Assembly (NCBI GenBank): GCA_959347315.1
Contig: OY365813.1
Span: 18,846,324-18,910,323 of the forward strand
Direction: 5' to 3'
Length of the DNA: 64,000 nt
DNA from: Bimastos eiseni
Lineage: Eukaryota > Annelida > Clitellata > Crassiclitellata > Lumbricidae
Made by a program: the position numbers and the translations under genes. The notes below the pieces were generated by a model. It made no database searches and was not told the DNA's origin. It saw nothing but the letters and a program-made list of their open reading frames with translations. Every line of letters begins with the position of its first letter. Position 1 is the stretch's first letter. Positions 1-11,348 of the stretch are shown here, piece after piece.

Positions 1-455
1 TCTCTGCCTCTGTCTGTCTGTCTGTCTGTCTCTTCCTCAGTCCATCTGTTCCAGGCCCTGTATAGCGTAGGCCCCCTATATATATGCACGGTATACAACA
101 GAGGAGTGAGTAGTCCCATTATACGCGACCACATACCTCGCTCCCCCAAAGTAGTTCGTCCGTCGGAAGACCTGCAACGCTCGACGACAGCCGCTGCAGA
201 CAGGTATACGTGGATGAATGGGAGCGAAGATGATGACGAGGCTGCTGCAGATGCTGGAGCGGCTGATGGATGCTGCTACTGATGCTGGTGATGATGATGA
301 TGATGATGATGATGAGACTGGAGATTGTCAAGCCATTAGGAGGCACACGCATCAGATGGACAGACAGAAGAAGACGAATATAACAAGAACTCTTATCTTA
401 AAGAACTCGACTCCAACATATATATATATATCAATATCAATATATATATCTATAC

Positions 456-495
<40 letters not shown>

Positions 496-1197
496 GAACA
501 ATTGAACAGGCGTGAATATATGGCCCGTGGGTATTCGTATAGCGCCTAAATAATTATATAGTGATGTCAAAAATGGACCTCGTATTAAATGAATACCAGA
601 AGATGCATTTATGTGTATATACATGTATGCATGATTTGCATATGCATAATACATTGTGGCGGAACACTATATGTAGCGCCACTCGAGATCAGAGGCGCTA
701 ATATATATAATTATATCATATAAAATTAAAACAAATAAATAAAATTAAATAAACAAATAAATAAAATTAAAATAAATTTCAACGCTAACGTATTCTTCTC
801 TCTGTGCAAAATATATAAATGCATAATAAAACATAGGCATACATACATATATACATATATACACACATACATAGACGCAAATACGAGACACACATGTATG
901 AATACAGTTGATGTGGACGCCTTTCTCCTCCTGGCGACAGGATGCTGCTGCTGCTGCTGATAATGATGATGATGATGCTGATTGCTGATGATGTTTTTCA
1001 ATTGCCTGACCATCAGAGCAGATGGACTTAGGCTGCGGAATTCGACGCGATTGGCGGCTCACTCTCTCTGTCTCTCTGTCTCTCTCTGTCTCTCTGTCTA
1101 TCTGTCTCTGTTTGTCTCTGTTTGTCTCTGTCTGTCTCTGTCTGTCTGTCTGTCTATCTTTTTCTGCATTCTGTCTGTCCATGTCCATCTCTCTCTT

Positions 1198-1243
<46 letters not shown>

Positions 1244-1261
1244 ACTATATCTGTCTCTGTT

Positions 1262-1293
<32 letters not shown>

Positions 1294-1500
1294 TGTCTGT
1301 CTGTCTCTGTCTGTCTGTCTTTGTCTGTCTGTCTCTCTCTCTCTCTCTGTCTCTTTCTGCCTCTGCTTCCGCCTGTCCGTCTCTCTCTGTCTCTTTCTCT
1401 TTCTTGTTCTCTCTCTTACTCTCTTTCTCTCTCTCTCCCTCTCCCTCTTTCTGTCTCTCTGTCTCTCTGTCTCCCTCTCCGTATCTCTCTTAGAGATTTA
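1..1500. repeat. Block of simple repeats (TCTG/TC, GATn, TA)
   Basis: No gene is visible. The stretch holds TCTG/TC tracts (1-40 and about 1060-1495), a GAT run (about 285-315), a TA run (about 417-493), AAAT/ATAC-rich sequence (720-900) and a short CTG/GAT run (940-990). The open frames here, rich in Leu-Ser or Arg-Glu-Thr, are products of the repeats and not genes. Confidence 0.9.
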
Positions 1501-1616
1501 AGATGGTGACCAATCCCAAGACCGTTCCTTGAAGACCAAGACCGGACGCATCCGAGACCAAAGCTGATCCATTCGAGACCAAGACCAAGACCGAAGAGGT
1601 CTGAGACCAAGACCAA

Positions 1617-2010
1617 GTCTCCCTGCTGTGGTCCCATCCTAGACCTCACTACAAATCGACCGAATTGTAGGTTGGCCTCAATTGAATATGCCTGGTGGGT
1701 GAACGCATAGAGTTCTGGGGTGGTGTCATGGACGGCTCGAAGCATTACATCTCTCCGCAGTGTGTTGAAAGCATTTGCGAAGTCCAATTTTACAAAGATT
1801 TGGTCTCGTTGCATGTTCGTCACAAAATTTCTTGCGGCGTGAACCGCTGCCTCTCCCCCTCCAGGGTTGCAATGCCTACCTGGAACGGGGTGAAGAACTC
1901 TCCCAGTCTTTTCAGGGCATAATTATTGGCACATTTTGCTGCCAGCCTGCGCCATACATATCCGATGACAATCGGTCTGAGGCCCCCTGATTTCTTGGAA
2001 AGAGCGATAA
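1617..2010 (-). mobile_element. Non-LTR retrotransposon reverse-transcriptase fragment
   Basis: About 130 codons are open on the minus strand without a stop. In order they show a region like 'GLRPIVIGYVWRRLAAKCAN', then 'GEAAVHAARNFV', then the RT motif 'VKLDFANAFN', then 'GPQQGDLV'. This is the fingers-palm part of a reverse transcriptase of the kind that reads KLDFxNAFN...GxQQGDPLGPLLF. The normal continuation after GDP is lost and is replaced at about 1616 by a purine-rich 'gaccaagacc' repeat (1510-1615). It is a fragment with no start and no catalytic FADD/YADD box. Assignment to a clade (R2/NeSL-like or other) was not possible by eye. Confidence 0.8.
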
Positions 2011-2055
2011 GACAAAATTTCTTGCGGCGTGAACCGCTGCCTCTCCCCCTCCAGG
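1822..2055 (+). repeat. Perfect 44-bp direct repeat, 190 bp apart
   Basis: The segment at 1822-1865 recurs without mismatch at 2012-2055. The first copy lies inside the minus-strand RT fragment. The second copy ends exactly where the plus-strand LINE reading frame begins ('GPLLFLLYVND'). The duplication therefore marks the junction between two different retrotransposon pieces. Confidence 0.85.
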
Positions 2056-3233
2056 TCCGTTGCTATTTTTATTATATGTGAATGACATTCATTATGTTTC
2101 ATCAGTTCTGAATTTTATAATGTTCGCAGATGATACGAATGTCTTTATGTCTGATAAATCACTGCATGAATTGTACAACAGACTAAACGAGGAGCTTGCT
2201 AAAGTGGGAACTTGGTTTAAAGCTAACAAATTATCGCTTAATCTAAAGAAGACCAACTATATTCTTTTCTGTCCTAAGAGGAAGAGGGTCTCCGACTGTG
2301 AACTATCTTCTAATATAAATATTGATAATCAAGATATAAATTGCGTGACTGATACCAAGTTCTTGGGGGTTTACATAGACGCTCAATTAACATGGAAACA
2401 GCATATTCACCATGTTTCCCAGAAATTGGCAAAAAATATTGGTTTAATTTCTCGCATCCGTCACCTTCTGTCTAAAAACATACTCCTTACGTTGTATCAT
2501 TCCTTAATTTATCCTTATATATCGTACTGCAACCTAATCTGGGCTTCCACGTACCATACTAGATTGACTTGTTTAGATATTTTGCATAAACGCATTGTGC
2601 GCATTATATGTAATGTTCCGTTCAGAGCCCACACTAACAACTTATTCACTATAGTCTGGGGATATTGACAATAGAAAGAATCAACAAACTTCAAGTAGGA
2701 GTGTTTATGTACATGGTTCACAGGTCATTGTTACCAAGTGGTCTTAATCGATGGTTTTGTAGAAACATAGACATCCATGACTATCAGACGCGATCCTCCA
2801 ATAAGTATCACCAGATCAGCGTACATGCTACAATTAGGCAGCATAGTATAAGAATACATGGTCCCTCCTTTTGGAACACGCTACCTACCCACCTAACCAA
2901 TATATCATCTTTGCATCGATTTAAGAATAATTTAAAAACTTATTTAATGATCAGTTAGATAAAGTTACTTGTTGTTGTGACATTACTTGTTATGAAATTA
3001 CGATTATGTTCGATGTTTTATATGGTACGCGGAAATAACCTATAATAATAAGAACTTACTTCTAGGTTAATATTGTGTTGAAATTGGGTGGCCTCTGTTA
3101 GCGGAACGGTACGTTCTTTTGGGGTTTCCCTTGTTCACTGCATGGCTATGTTAACATTTTTTTCCGTGTTTGTATGTTATATATTTTGACGGTGAGCAAT
3201 AAAAAGGAATTGATTGATTGATTGATTGATACT
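2056..3233 (+). mobile_element. 5'-truncated LINE: RT C-terminal half, 3' UTR and ATTG tail
   Basis: Translation opens with 'GPLLFLLYVNDI', followed by the catalytic box 'MFADDTNVF', then 'WFKANKLSLNLKKTNYILF', 'FLGVYIDAQLTWKQHI', a 'YHSLIYPYISYCNLIWAS' segment and, after a frame change near 2665, a C-terminal part ending in 'FWNTLPTHLTNISSLHRFKN'. This order is typical of jockey/CR1-type LINE ORF2. A stop at 2668 and the frame change show it is inactive. The 3' UTR runs to 'aataaaaagg' and a (TTGA)n tail at about 3210-3233. The 5' portion (endonuclease, N-terminal RT) is missing. Confidence 0.88.
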
Positions 3234-3282
3234 GCTGCTACTACTACTACAACAACAACTACTACTACTTCACCTACTTCCC

Positions 3283-3322
<40 letters not shown>

Positions 3323-3345
3323 CCCTACAACCCCCCTACTAGACC
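3234..3345. repeat. (ACT)n microsatellite
   Basis: Runs of ACT/CTA trinucleotides are interrupted by 'tcccct'. The run starts directly after the LINE tail. Confidence 0.9.
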
Positions 3346-3384
3346 TACTACTAATACTACCAGCTGAGGCACCCGATGCCCGGG

Positions 3385-3840
3385 TAAAGACAGGTTTTTG
3401 GTCCTGGCGAGGAGGAAGACGGCGGCCGCCCCTCTACTGGGTGTCCGAGGTGTTCCCCGAGCGAACGGCGAAGGTTTCGAGTGAATAGCTGCAAAAGTGT
3501 GCACATGCATAAACGGAGATACAGACACATACACAGAATCTAGATATACATGTAAATAAATAGTGTTTATAGTACATACCCACGTGACCGACTGTGCAAA
3601 CGATGCTGTACAGCTGCTACGTGTACGATATCTCGCAGGTGACACGATCCTGGCGAATAAGAAGGAAACTTTGCTTTTATGGGTGTGTGAGAGGTGCGCC
3701 GTAGGTTTTTTGACCCTGGAGACCAGGAAGAGGTCGGCTGCGGGTTTCAGGAATCCCTCTACTGCGTGTCCCAGACTCCCAGGTGTTCCCCGAGCCAACG
3801 GCGAAGGTTTCGAGTCAATAGCTGTAAAACTGTGGAGGGA
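3385..3840 (+). repeat. Two diverged copies of a GC-rich direct repeat
   Basis: About 3385-3500 and 3700-3835 align along their length. Both contain 'aggttttt', 'cctctactg', 'tgttccccgagc', 'aacggcgaaggtttcgagt' and 'aatagctg'. The unit matches no family I recognise, and the open frames across it are not convincing genes. Confidence 0.7.
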
Positions 3841-3864
3841 AACACAGAAAGTCTCATTTATTTA

Positions 3865-4075
3865 TAAGATTATTGTTGCTATTATTATTATCATTATAAT
3901 AATAATAATTATTATTATTATTAATATTATTTTAATATTATTATTTTTTATCATCATCATCGCCACCACCACCACCATTATCATAATTATTATTATTATT
4001 GGGCCTATCATTACTGTTTTTACTACTACTATCATTATTATTTTTTATCAGTGGTAGTAATTGTATTATTACCTT
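3865..4075. repeat. ATT/CAT trinucleotide repeats
   Basis: Interrupted (ATT)n, (CAT)n and (CAC)n tracts. No coding potential beyond poly-Ile and poly-Thr shadows. Confidence 0.85.
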
Positions 4076-5284
4076 TATTATTACTATCATTCTTATCATT
4101 CTGCGCTTACTATAGGCATCATCGTATGAGCTCGATCATCAATTGATTGCTCTTAGTAATTATTAGTTAGGGACTTTTCAAGTTCCCTACCAACAACTTC
4201 TTATTTTGGCTAATTCAATCTCTAGAGAAGTCCACAAGCTCAAGCGACGTCAATAAGTTTCCTATCCATCTGCTATCTATGGACTGCACTCGCTACAGCA
4301 TAATTCAGTAATAAAGGCATCTCGTGTCCGCTGCTGAGCGAGAGCAGTCCATTACAATATAAGTGGGCTTTGTTTAAGACTTAAGTCATCCCTGAAAAGC
4401 AGCCAGGGTTAGTTACATTGATCAGAGCGTGTAGAACGTACGTGAAGGCGTCCTTGGGCAGGAGTGAGGTCGGTCATTGACACCAACGTGGCTTATTCTT
4501 AGGCCAGTATTGCCAGCATAAGACCGTACACGGAGACTTTTTAAGGAGGGGTGACGCCTGCGCAAAGGACAGCTATGGTAAAAAATATGACTAGGGTCGA
4601 AGGCCATGTTCGGTCCCTTAACGTCCTTACATGGTGAAGTATCAGCTACTTCATCCACTGTGTTGTCCTTGGGACTATGGGAACGGCAGCCCTCTCCCTT
4701 GCCAACCAATCTTCCCACTGAGTCCACAGGAATATAAACTCTGTGTAACCGATAATAATAATGTCCATAAGTTGGTTGGGGGTCCAATCCGAGCCCCTAA
4801 CGCTCGCCGGGTCCTTGGGAATTTGCCCCTCCCCTCAGCTGACCTGGTGACGTCTATCCTAATATCTAACTTTTCACCCGATCAGACTCTCATAGATAAA
4901 AGAGCAGGGTCAAGGCCAAGCAAGCTGCTGTCGCATTTACATGATACCTCAGACTCGACGCAGCGCTCGTAGAAGGGCTGGTGCCATGCGCTTGGCTACT
5001 GAGTGGCGCTTTAGAAGTTTTGAGATTACGAGTACGCTCCGAAGAGCCACTCGAAAGCCAGGCACAGGACGCAAGTAGTTTATTTCCGAGCTCTAATGAA
5101 CCGACCGAAAGCCTGGCGCCATATCATCACAGTCAGACGTGCATTATGTCGATAGATGGCGAGAATGACCCTAGGTCATTAGTTCACATGGCTTCTACTG
5201 GCAAGGAGCTAATCGCCCTAAGCCGTGGAACATAATCCGATTCCAACTCGACCTTGCATTTAATCCTTTCACGTCTTTATATTT
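4076..5284. other. Non-coding stretch with one short repeat tail
   Basis: No gene could be supported. 4955-5045 resembles a repeat tail seen elsewhere in the window ('cagcgctcgt', 'ctggtgccatgcgcttggct', 'gtggcgctttagaagttt'; compare 42735-42825, 56790-56880, 57010-57085). The 121-codon minus-strand frame at 4422-4787 shows no recognisable domain. Confidence 0.6.
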
Positions 5285-5480
5285 CCGAGCCAAACGACGA
5301 AGACGATGACGATGATAGCGATGATGATGAAGATGAATAAGATGATGACGACGGCGATGATAAAGACAAAGATGACGATGATGAAGATGATGACGACGAC
5401 GGCGATGATGATAATGACGACAGTAACGACGATGATGATGATGACAACGACGACGTTGTAGACGACGATGATGATAGCCT
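5285..5480. repeat. GAY (GAT/GAC) trinucleotide tract
   Basis: Nearly continuous GAC/GAT codon-like triplets on the plus strand, interrupted by stops. It is treated as a simple repeat and not as an acidic protein. Confidence 0.85.
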
Positions 5481-5734
5481 ATCTTGCGTTTACCTCATCA
5501 GCTGTGCACCTACTTCCTACAAAGGCTTGTAGACGAACGACAGAGGTAGACACATCACAAGGTCGATAGACCCCACCCTACCCTACCCCAATGCAAAGGA
5601 AACGAATTGCATCCGCCTCCGCTGCCACATCAAGGACGCCTCACCTAGTCACCTGCCGTCGCCAGGCTAACAATGCCCCTGGGCGATGAAACGACGCGAG
5701 TACCCGGCAACAGCCAACGTTCCCGACCCCGCTT

Positions 5735-6475
5735 TGTATCTTGCTCTTTGCTTCTTTCTATTTGCTCTTTGCTGTTGCAACTGCTTTTGCTCTTTGCTTC
5801 TTGCTATTTGCTCTTTGCTGTTGCTACTGCTTTTGCTCTTGCTGTTTGCTCCTTGCTGTTGCTCTTTGCTGTTGCTACTGCTTTTGCTCTTGCTGTTTGC
5901 TCCTTGCTGTTGCTCTTTGCTGTTGCTACTGCTTTTGCTCTTGCTGTTTGCTCCTTGCTGTTGCTCTTTGCTGTTGCTCCTTGCTGTTGCTACTGCTTTT
6001 GCTCTTGCTGTTTGCTCCTTGCTGTTGCTCTTTGCTGTTGCCACTGCTTTTGCTCTTGCTGTTTGCTCCTTGCTGTTGCTACTGCCTTTGCTGTTGCTGT
6101 TTGCTCCTTGCTGTTGCTAATGCTACTGCTGTTTGCTGTTGCTACTGCTTTTGCTGTTTGCTCCTTGCTGTTGCTCTTTGCTGTTGCTACTGCTTTTGCT
6201 CTTGCTGTTTGCTCCTTGCTGTTGCTCTTTGCTGTTGCTACTGCTTTTGCTCTTGCTATTTGCTCTTTGCTGTTGCTACTGCTTTTGCTCTTGCTGTTTG
6301 CTCCTTGCTGTTGCTCTTTGCTGTTGCTACTGCTTTTGCTCTTGCTATTTGCTCCTTGCTGTTGCTACTGCTTTTGCTGTTTGCTCCTTGCTGTTGCTCT
6401 TTGCTACTGCTTTTGCTCTTGCTGCTTGCTGTTGCTCTCTGCTCTTGCTTCTTTGTTACTTGCTCTTTGCTCAGC
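5735..6475 (+). repeat. 51-bp minisatellite (TTGCTNTTGCTG-type)
   Basis: A unit made of TTGCT hexamer variants ('ttgctcttgctgtttgctcc' followed by 'ttgctgttgctctttgctg' and 'ttgctactgctt') recurs at exactly 51 bp, for example starts at 5831, 5882 and 5933. Because 51 is a multiple of 3, every frame stays open, giving long Leu/Cys/Ala-rich frames on plus and Ser/Lys/Gln-rich frames on minus. Neither has flanking coding features. Confidence 0.9.
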
Positions 6476-7195
6476 GCTTAGTTCTTAGCTCTTGCTCCTT
6501 GGTCTTGTTTTCTTCTTCTTCTGCTCCTGCTAATGCCGCTGCTCATGCCCATGCTCCTGCACCTGATCCTTCTCCTTGCTCTTTGCTTTTAGCTCCTTGT
6601 TCTTTGATGTTGCTTCTGACCCTTACTCCCTGCTCTTACTCCTTGCTCTTATTCCTTGCTCTTTCTCTTTGCCTGTCGTTGCTGGTGCTCTTTGCTCCTT
6701 GCCTCTGATCTTGCTCCATGTGCCTTGCTCTTTGCTCCTTGCTATGTTCTCTCTGCTCTTGTTCCTTGCTCTTAGTTTGTGCTTCTTGCTCCTTGCTCCT
6801 AGCTACGTTCTCCTTGCTCTTTGCCCGTGCTCCTTGCTACTTTCTCCTGCTCCTTGTTCATGTTCCTTGCTATTGCTCCTTGTTTGTGCTGGTTGCTCCT
6901 TCTTCTTGATCCTTGCTCTTACTGTTTGCTCTTTCTCCTTGCTCTTTGCTCCTGATCTTACTCCAGCTCTTGCTCCTTGTTCTTGCTCCTGCTCATTCTC
7001 TTTGCTCTTGTTGTTGCTCTTTGCTCCTGCTCTTTGTTCCTTGCTCATTGCTCTTTCTCCTTGCTCCTGCTCTTGCTTCTACACCTGTTCCTACTCTTCA
7101 TTCCTTGGTCTTTTTTCCTTCCTCTTTTCTCCTTCCTCTTTTTTCCTTGCTCCTTCTCTTTGCTGTTGCTTTTTGTTCCTTGCTCCTGGAGAATG
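6476..7195 (+). repeat. Degenerate continuation of the TTGCTCC minisatellite
   Basis: The same hexamer vocabulary (ttgctc, ttgctcc, ctcctgctc) continues without the clean 51-bp period. This suggests an older, mutated flank of the array. Confidence 0.8.
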
Positions 7196-7334
7196 ACTGA
7201 CTATCCACACCTTAGATTTACATTTCGCTGTGACCATGCATGCGTTACAAATTTAATTACTACATAAATAGATAAATAATGTGGATGACATTTATCTGTT
7301 TCAGGATTATTTGCAAATAGGATGTATCTCATAT

Positions 7335-7480
7335 GCTAATGGGCGCCTTACATAGCTGCCGACAGTTAAATTTGACTCCTGTGATAACCTGTCATCATTC
7401 GTTCATACTGTACTCAAAATCATATTGAGGCTTGTCAGTTTTAAATTAAACGAAAATTATTATTATTATTATTATTATTA
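7335..7480 (+). mobile_element. SINE-like repeat, family 3 (3' part)
   Basis: Contains the family core 'gcatggctgccgacagttaa' type sequence followed by 'actcctgt', 'cctgtcatcattcgtt', 'gtcagttt' and an (ATT)n tail. Matching copies lie at 32985-33200, 49550-49700, 63300-63395 (minus) and 63570-63835. Confidence 0.7.
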
Positions 7481-7840
7481 CCCCCAGGTTGTTTAACCCC
7501 TCAGGCTCATGAAACCATGTTCAAAGAATATGCGGTCTGAAATGGCCGATCACTCGACCATTTCTGGCTTTAATATTAATGTTCATAACAAAATGTATAG
7601 AAGGCCTTTTATACATTTTGTGTTAATAATAATAATATAATAATAAATATTATTTATTTACCAGTGGTAATTCTAATCCCTTGATTTAAATATTTAAACT
7701 AATACATAATTGCTATCACTTCAATGCCGCACTGGTTTCCAATCGCTTTCAGAATAATTTAATTATTGAAAAGTAAATTAATAGAATGGACACTTAGTTA
7801 TCTTTAAATTCTGAGATACTATAATTTATCAAAACTAGTT

Positions 7841-8183
7841 CTCCACATCAGCGCTTCCCAATCATTTTTGGCCGTGGAACCCTTTTGATCTAAAATTTTT
7901 TCGCCGGAACCTCTGTCCAAATTTCCTCCAAACGAAACATATTATGTTTTAGGTACCAACGCTTGAGAATGCACACAAATATAGGCTTAGACCTACATTA
8001 GATTAACAATAACACAAATGCCGATAACAATGACATATGAATTCTCTTTCATAGGGGCCTACAAAGTTACACACAAATGTTAAGCAAAAAGCCTTCATTT
8101 GTACACACTGCAAGTGTTCGCGGAACCCTTGTCTTCGCCTCACGGAACCATAGGAACACAGTTTTGGAAACACTGCTCCATAT
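7841..8183. mobile_element. hAT-type MITE (family 1) with 8-bp target duplication
   Basis: The element spans 7849-8175 (327 bp). It begins CAGCGCTTCCCAA and ends TTTTGGAAACACTG, so its ends are inverted repeats of the CAGyGyTTCC type. It is flanked by CTCCACAT (7841-7848) and CTCCATAT (8176-8183), a 7/8 match of the 8-bp length expected for hAT transposases. The inner part has the paired 'cggaaccc' segments. It carries no coding sequence and so would be non-autonomous. Confidence 0.8.
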
Positions 8184-8547
8184 AATGAGTTCATCAAGAC
8201 AGAGCATATACACATACCATTTTGCAGGCGCTCTATTTTTAATCACACACGATGATTTGGAAAGATCAACAAGTTTGTAAATCCACATTTATTTTAAAAT
8301 AATCCAGTGCTACAAAAATATCCCGATCTGGGCATATATAAACATGAAGTGTGCAGGCATACAATACACGACCAAAATACTTAAACTGTTCTGCCTAATA
8401 CTAAAATGCACTGCTTTATAAATGCCTCCAGAGACTTCGCTTAAGCAGAAGCTGAACACTACCCGGAATTTCAAAGTCAACACCTTTGCACAGAATCTCA
8501 AAACAAAATTTCCATATCCATAACACAATACATATAATAGAGTAGTA

Positions 8548-8706
8548 CACTTATACAGAGGCGGCGATCTCATTTGAAAGGTGGGGGACACCCAATTAGA
8601 GGGGTAGGAAAAGTGGGCGACACACGAATAACGTGTCCCCTCTCTGTGAAAGGTGGAGGGACTAGTCCCATCGACCTCCCCTGGGATCACGGCCCCTGCA
8701 CTTACA
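8548..8706. mobile_element. hAT-type MITE (family 2) with 8-bp target duplication
   Basis: The element spans 8556-8698 (143 bp). It starts CAGAGGCGGCGATCTC and ends CTGGGATCACGGCCCCTG, imperfect inverted repeats. It is flanked by CACTTATA (8548-8555) and CACTTACA (8699-8706), a 7/8 duplication. The interior has 'gtgggggacac' and 'actagtccc'. A second copy lies at 58195-58365. Confidence 0.8.
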
Positions 8707-10744
8707 GCACAAACTGTCTATATAAAAATACTCTTCGTAAACGTGCTCTTTATAAACAAGCTGCTATTTTGGTCTTTACATTACACTGACTTTGACAAGG
8801 AACGGTGGAAAAACAAATTGAAGCAGAGAATCTCACAAGTAACCAACAGTGAAATTAAAAAATCGTTGTTTATAGCGCAACACTTAGTATTCGATCTGCT
8901 TCTTACACATGGAAGACACGCATAAAAATTAGCTCATGAGGGGGTGGTGGAAGAACATAAAACTGAAAGCCTAAAAACAGAAAAGCCAGCATCTACCTAG
9001 CGAACCGAAGTCACTCATTACCCTCCCTTCAATGCTTGAGCAGGCAATGCTGAAACTAGAGGGCCCATAACATAGGGCCATCACATCTCAGTACCTAAAT
9101 CCCATCTGGCATCAATTAATAATACTTAATGGTAACAGAAACGACATTCAATGTGTTCTACAATGAGTTCTGGGCAGTCAATCTGCTCAGTAATACGCCC
9201 ACTCATGAAATATTGGGTCAGTGGTCATTTATCCTTGATAATCAAGTAAAAGGGCATTTCATAAATTTCAACATTATTGGCTAAAAATTATAAAAGCAGC
9301 CTAGACATCACACATGTTTGTATTAAAATTCGTCATAAAATTTCTCAGCGCAAAGATTTCAAGCTTCACATGTTTTTTCGGTATAAGACCATTCTTATAA
9401 AGAATTAAAACCTGTCATTATCATATTAAAGAATAGTAGACCATTAGATACAAATCAAATTTAGACTGGCACTCAAAAGGTGCTGTAGTAGGTAACCTGA
9501 TCAAAACATACATTCACACATACATACACACACTCAAGCATACACTCATACAGCATATATATTTAAATACACACAAATAGACATACATACATACATACCA
9601 TGCACACATTTTTTCTACAAATACCACAAAATATAGATTAAACGAATAAATTTCTGCATTATTATAACTGCAGATAAAATTTTAAACAATTCTCACTAGA
9701 GATTCTACATGTAGACCACATAAGGCAGAATCTGCATGCACTTAACAGAAATCTCATCAATAGGAAGACTTGCTACATGAACAACACCCTTTTTATCCTT
9801 TTTCATACTTAGGCAACTTATTTACACTGTCTGTTACAAAATGAAATAAAATAGCTCCAAAGCAACCTATTGAATGACTGCAGATAAACAGCTCTCTCTC
9901 TCTACATTCAGTTGCAATAGCGCTCGGGCACCGCGGTCTCTTCTAGAGAAAGACGAGCAGAAAAAACTGCAATAAAATCACAATACTAGTGCAATATCAC
10001 CCAAAGAATTCCTTTATCTGAATTTTCAGACAGGTCTGTGTTAACTGTTACCTGAAATGCTTTAAATCGCATTAACTGTCATTCAAGCAATAAACTAGAT
10101 TTACTTTTACCAAAAGTAAAACGTGCTACAACAAACCACAGCTTTGATAAAATGACCGACAGAATAAACTAGTCCAATAAAGGTTGGGAATGAATCCTAT
10201 TTAATAAAACTGAAGTAAATACTTGTACAGATACTACTAAAACAAACTTGTCATTAAGTGAATTATCAGGACGAGCGCAAAGCTTTGTTAGAACGACATA
10301 AATTGTGAGGTATTTTCATTCCTCCAAAAGTCTTGATGTGGAAAACTAGCAAGAGATACGAATAGCATCTGCTCTGAAAAAAACACAACAATGAGAGTTA
10401 TAATGCTAATGATGATATATTCGTTATTGGATCGCATGTTGACATATCGCAACAAGTTACAGGTAACAATGAAAATATGACAAGACGTAGATAACAACAA
10501 AAGGAAGAAAATAAGAATTTGTATAATATGCTACGGATCATAAAACGTTGGAAAAGCTGCTTAAAACATCAGCTAATGAGACGAATACTCGTGTCCTCTG
10601 CACATCTCACAGCAGATACTTGTAAATATTTGTTTTAAATGCAATAATTTCAGGCCTAAAGGATTACAACATGCCAGTAACTGAATTCAAAGAATTCAAA
10701 GAGTAAAAAACTACCCACAGAAAAAGCAGCACTATAAAAACAAA

Positions 10745-10990
10745 GGGGTCACACTGATTACAGCGAACCCACTCTACCCAATCCTCCTCCCGTGATCCGT
10801 CTCACTGTATCTGAATACCAGTCACAGATCATCAAGTTCTCCAACCGAGTCACATCAAACAATACACTACAAGTTTGGAAGGATCTTCCCTCTGAAATCT
10901 GCACTGCCAGTCACCCGCCATCGTCTGCCTCAGGCTTCTCCCTTAGGCTTTCCACTCAAAACTGGTTTTACCTCTACACAATGGAGTGTC
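10745..10990 (+). mobile_element. Decayed LINE ORF2 3' end
   Basis: One frame reads 'VWKDLPSEICTASHPPSS', which resembles the 'VWNSLPSEIRNASSL' segment at the C-terminus of LINE ORF2 proteins. No complete domain remains. Confidence 0.5.
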
Positions 10991-11348
10991 AAAACATTAC
11001 TCCACACATTTACCCATCAGAGCTACTGAAATGCTGCAAATCTCAAAGCAAAATAACAATCAACTTCAGCAAATAATGGCAAGATGCTCAGCAAAATAAA
11101 ATGCACAGATAAAAAAATGTAAGACATGAAAAAAATGTGTGAATAGTTGCAAACATCTGGGAATCTGGGTAGCCTGCTCCTGCTCTCCATCTGGCAACCC
11201 CACCTAATGTTCAGCACACCTCAGAGTCACATCTCAAACAAACCAAATAACAACAGAGGTGATAAAATGATAAAAGGAAACCGAGAGGAAAAGAAAACTG
11301 AAGAAAACCTGACCGGTGGTAATAATCAGCTACTCGTCTTTTGAAGAA

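Larger units (their letters stand above)
8184..11348. other. Gene-free AT-rich stretch, possible distal 3' UTR
   Basis: No exon with coding support was found downstream of the last phosphatase exon. If the terminal exon at 11349-11384 is used, this unique AT-rich DNA could be its 3' UTR; a minus-strand AATAAA lies at 8287-8292. It includes a hAT-type MITE (8548-8706), an ACAT-rich tract (9490-9610) and a LINE 3' remnant (10745-10990). Transcription of this stretch is inference. Confidence 0.4.

Noticed and set aside
982..1509. Long Ser/Leu-rich frames
   Set aside because: They are translations of (TC)n/(TCTG)n repeats with no domain and no splice context.
4422..4787. 121-codon minus-strand frame
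   Set aside because: No recognisable motif, no splice context and an overlapping plus frame of similar length; most likely chance.
5667..7267. Several long Leu/Cys/Ala frames on plus and Lys/Ser/Gln frames on minus
   Set aside because: All come from the 51-bp TTGCT minisatellite and its decayed flank.
8310..8925. 126-codon minus and 90-codon plus frames
   Set aside because: They overlap the hAT-type MITE and unique AT-rich DNA, with no family signal.
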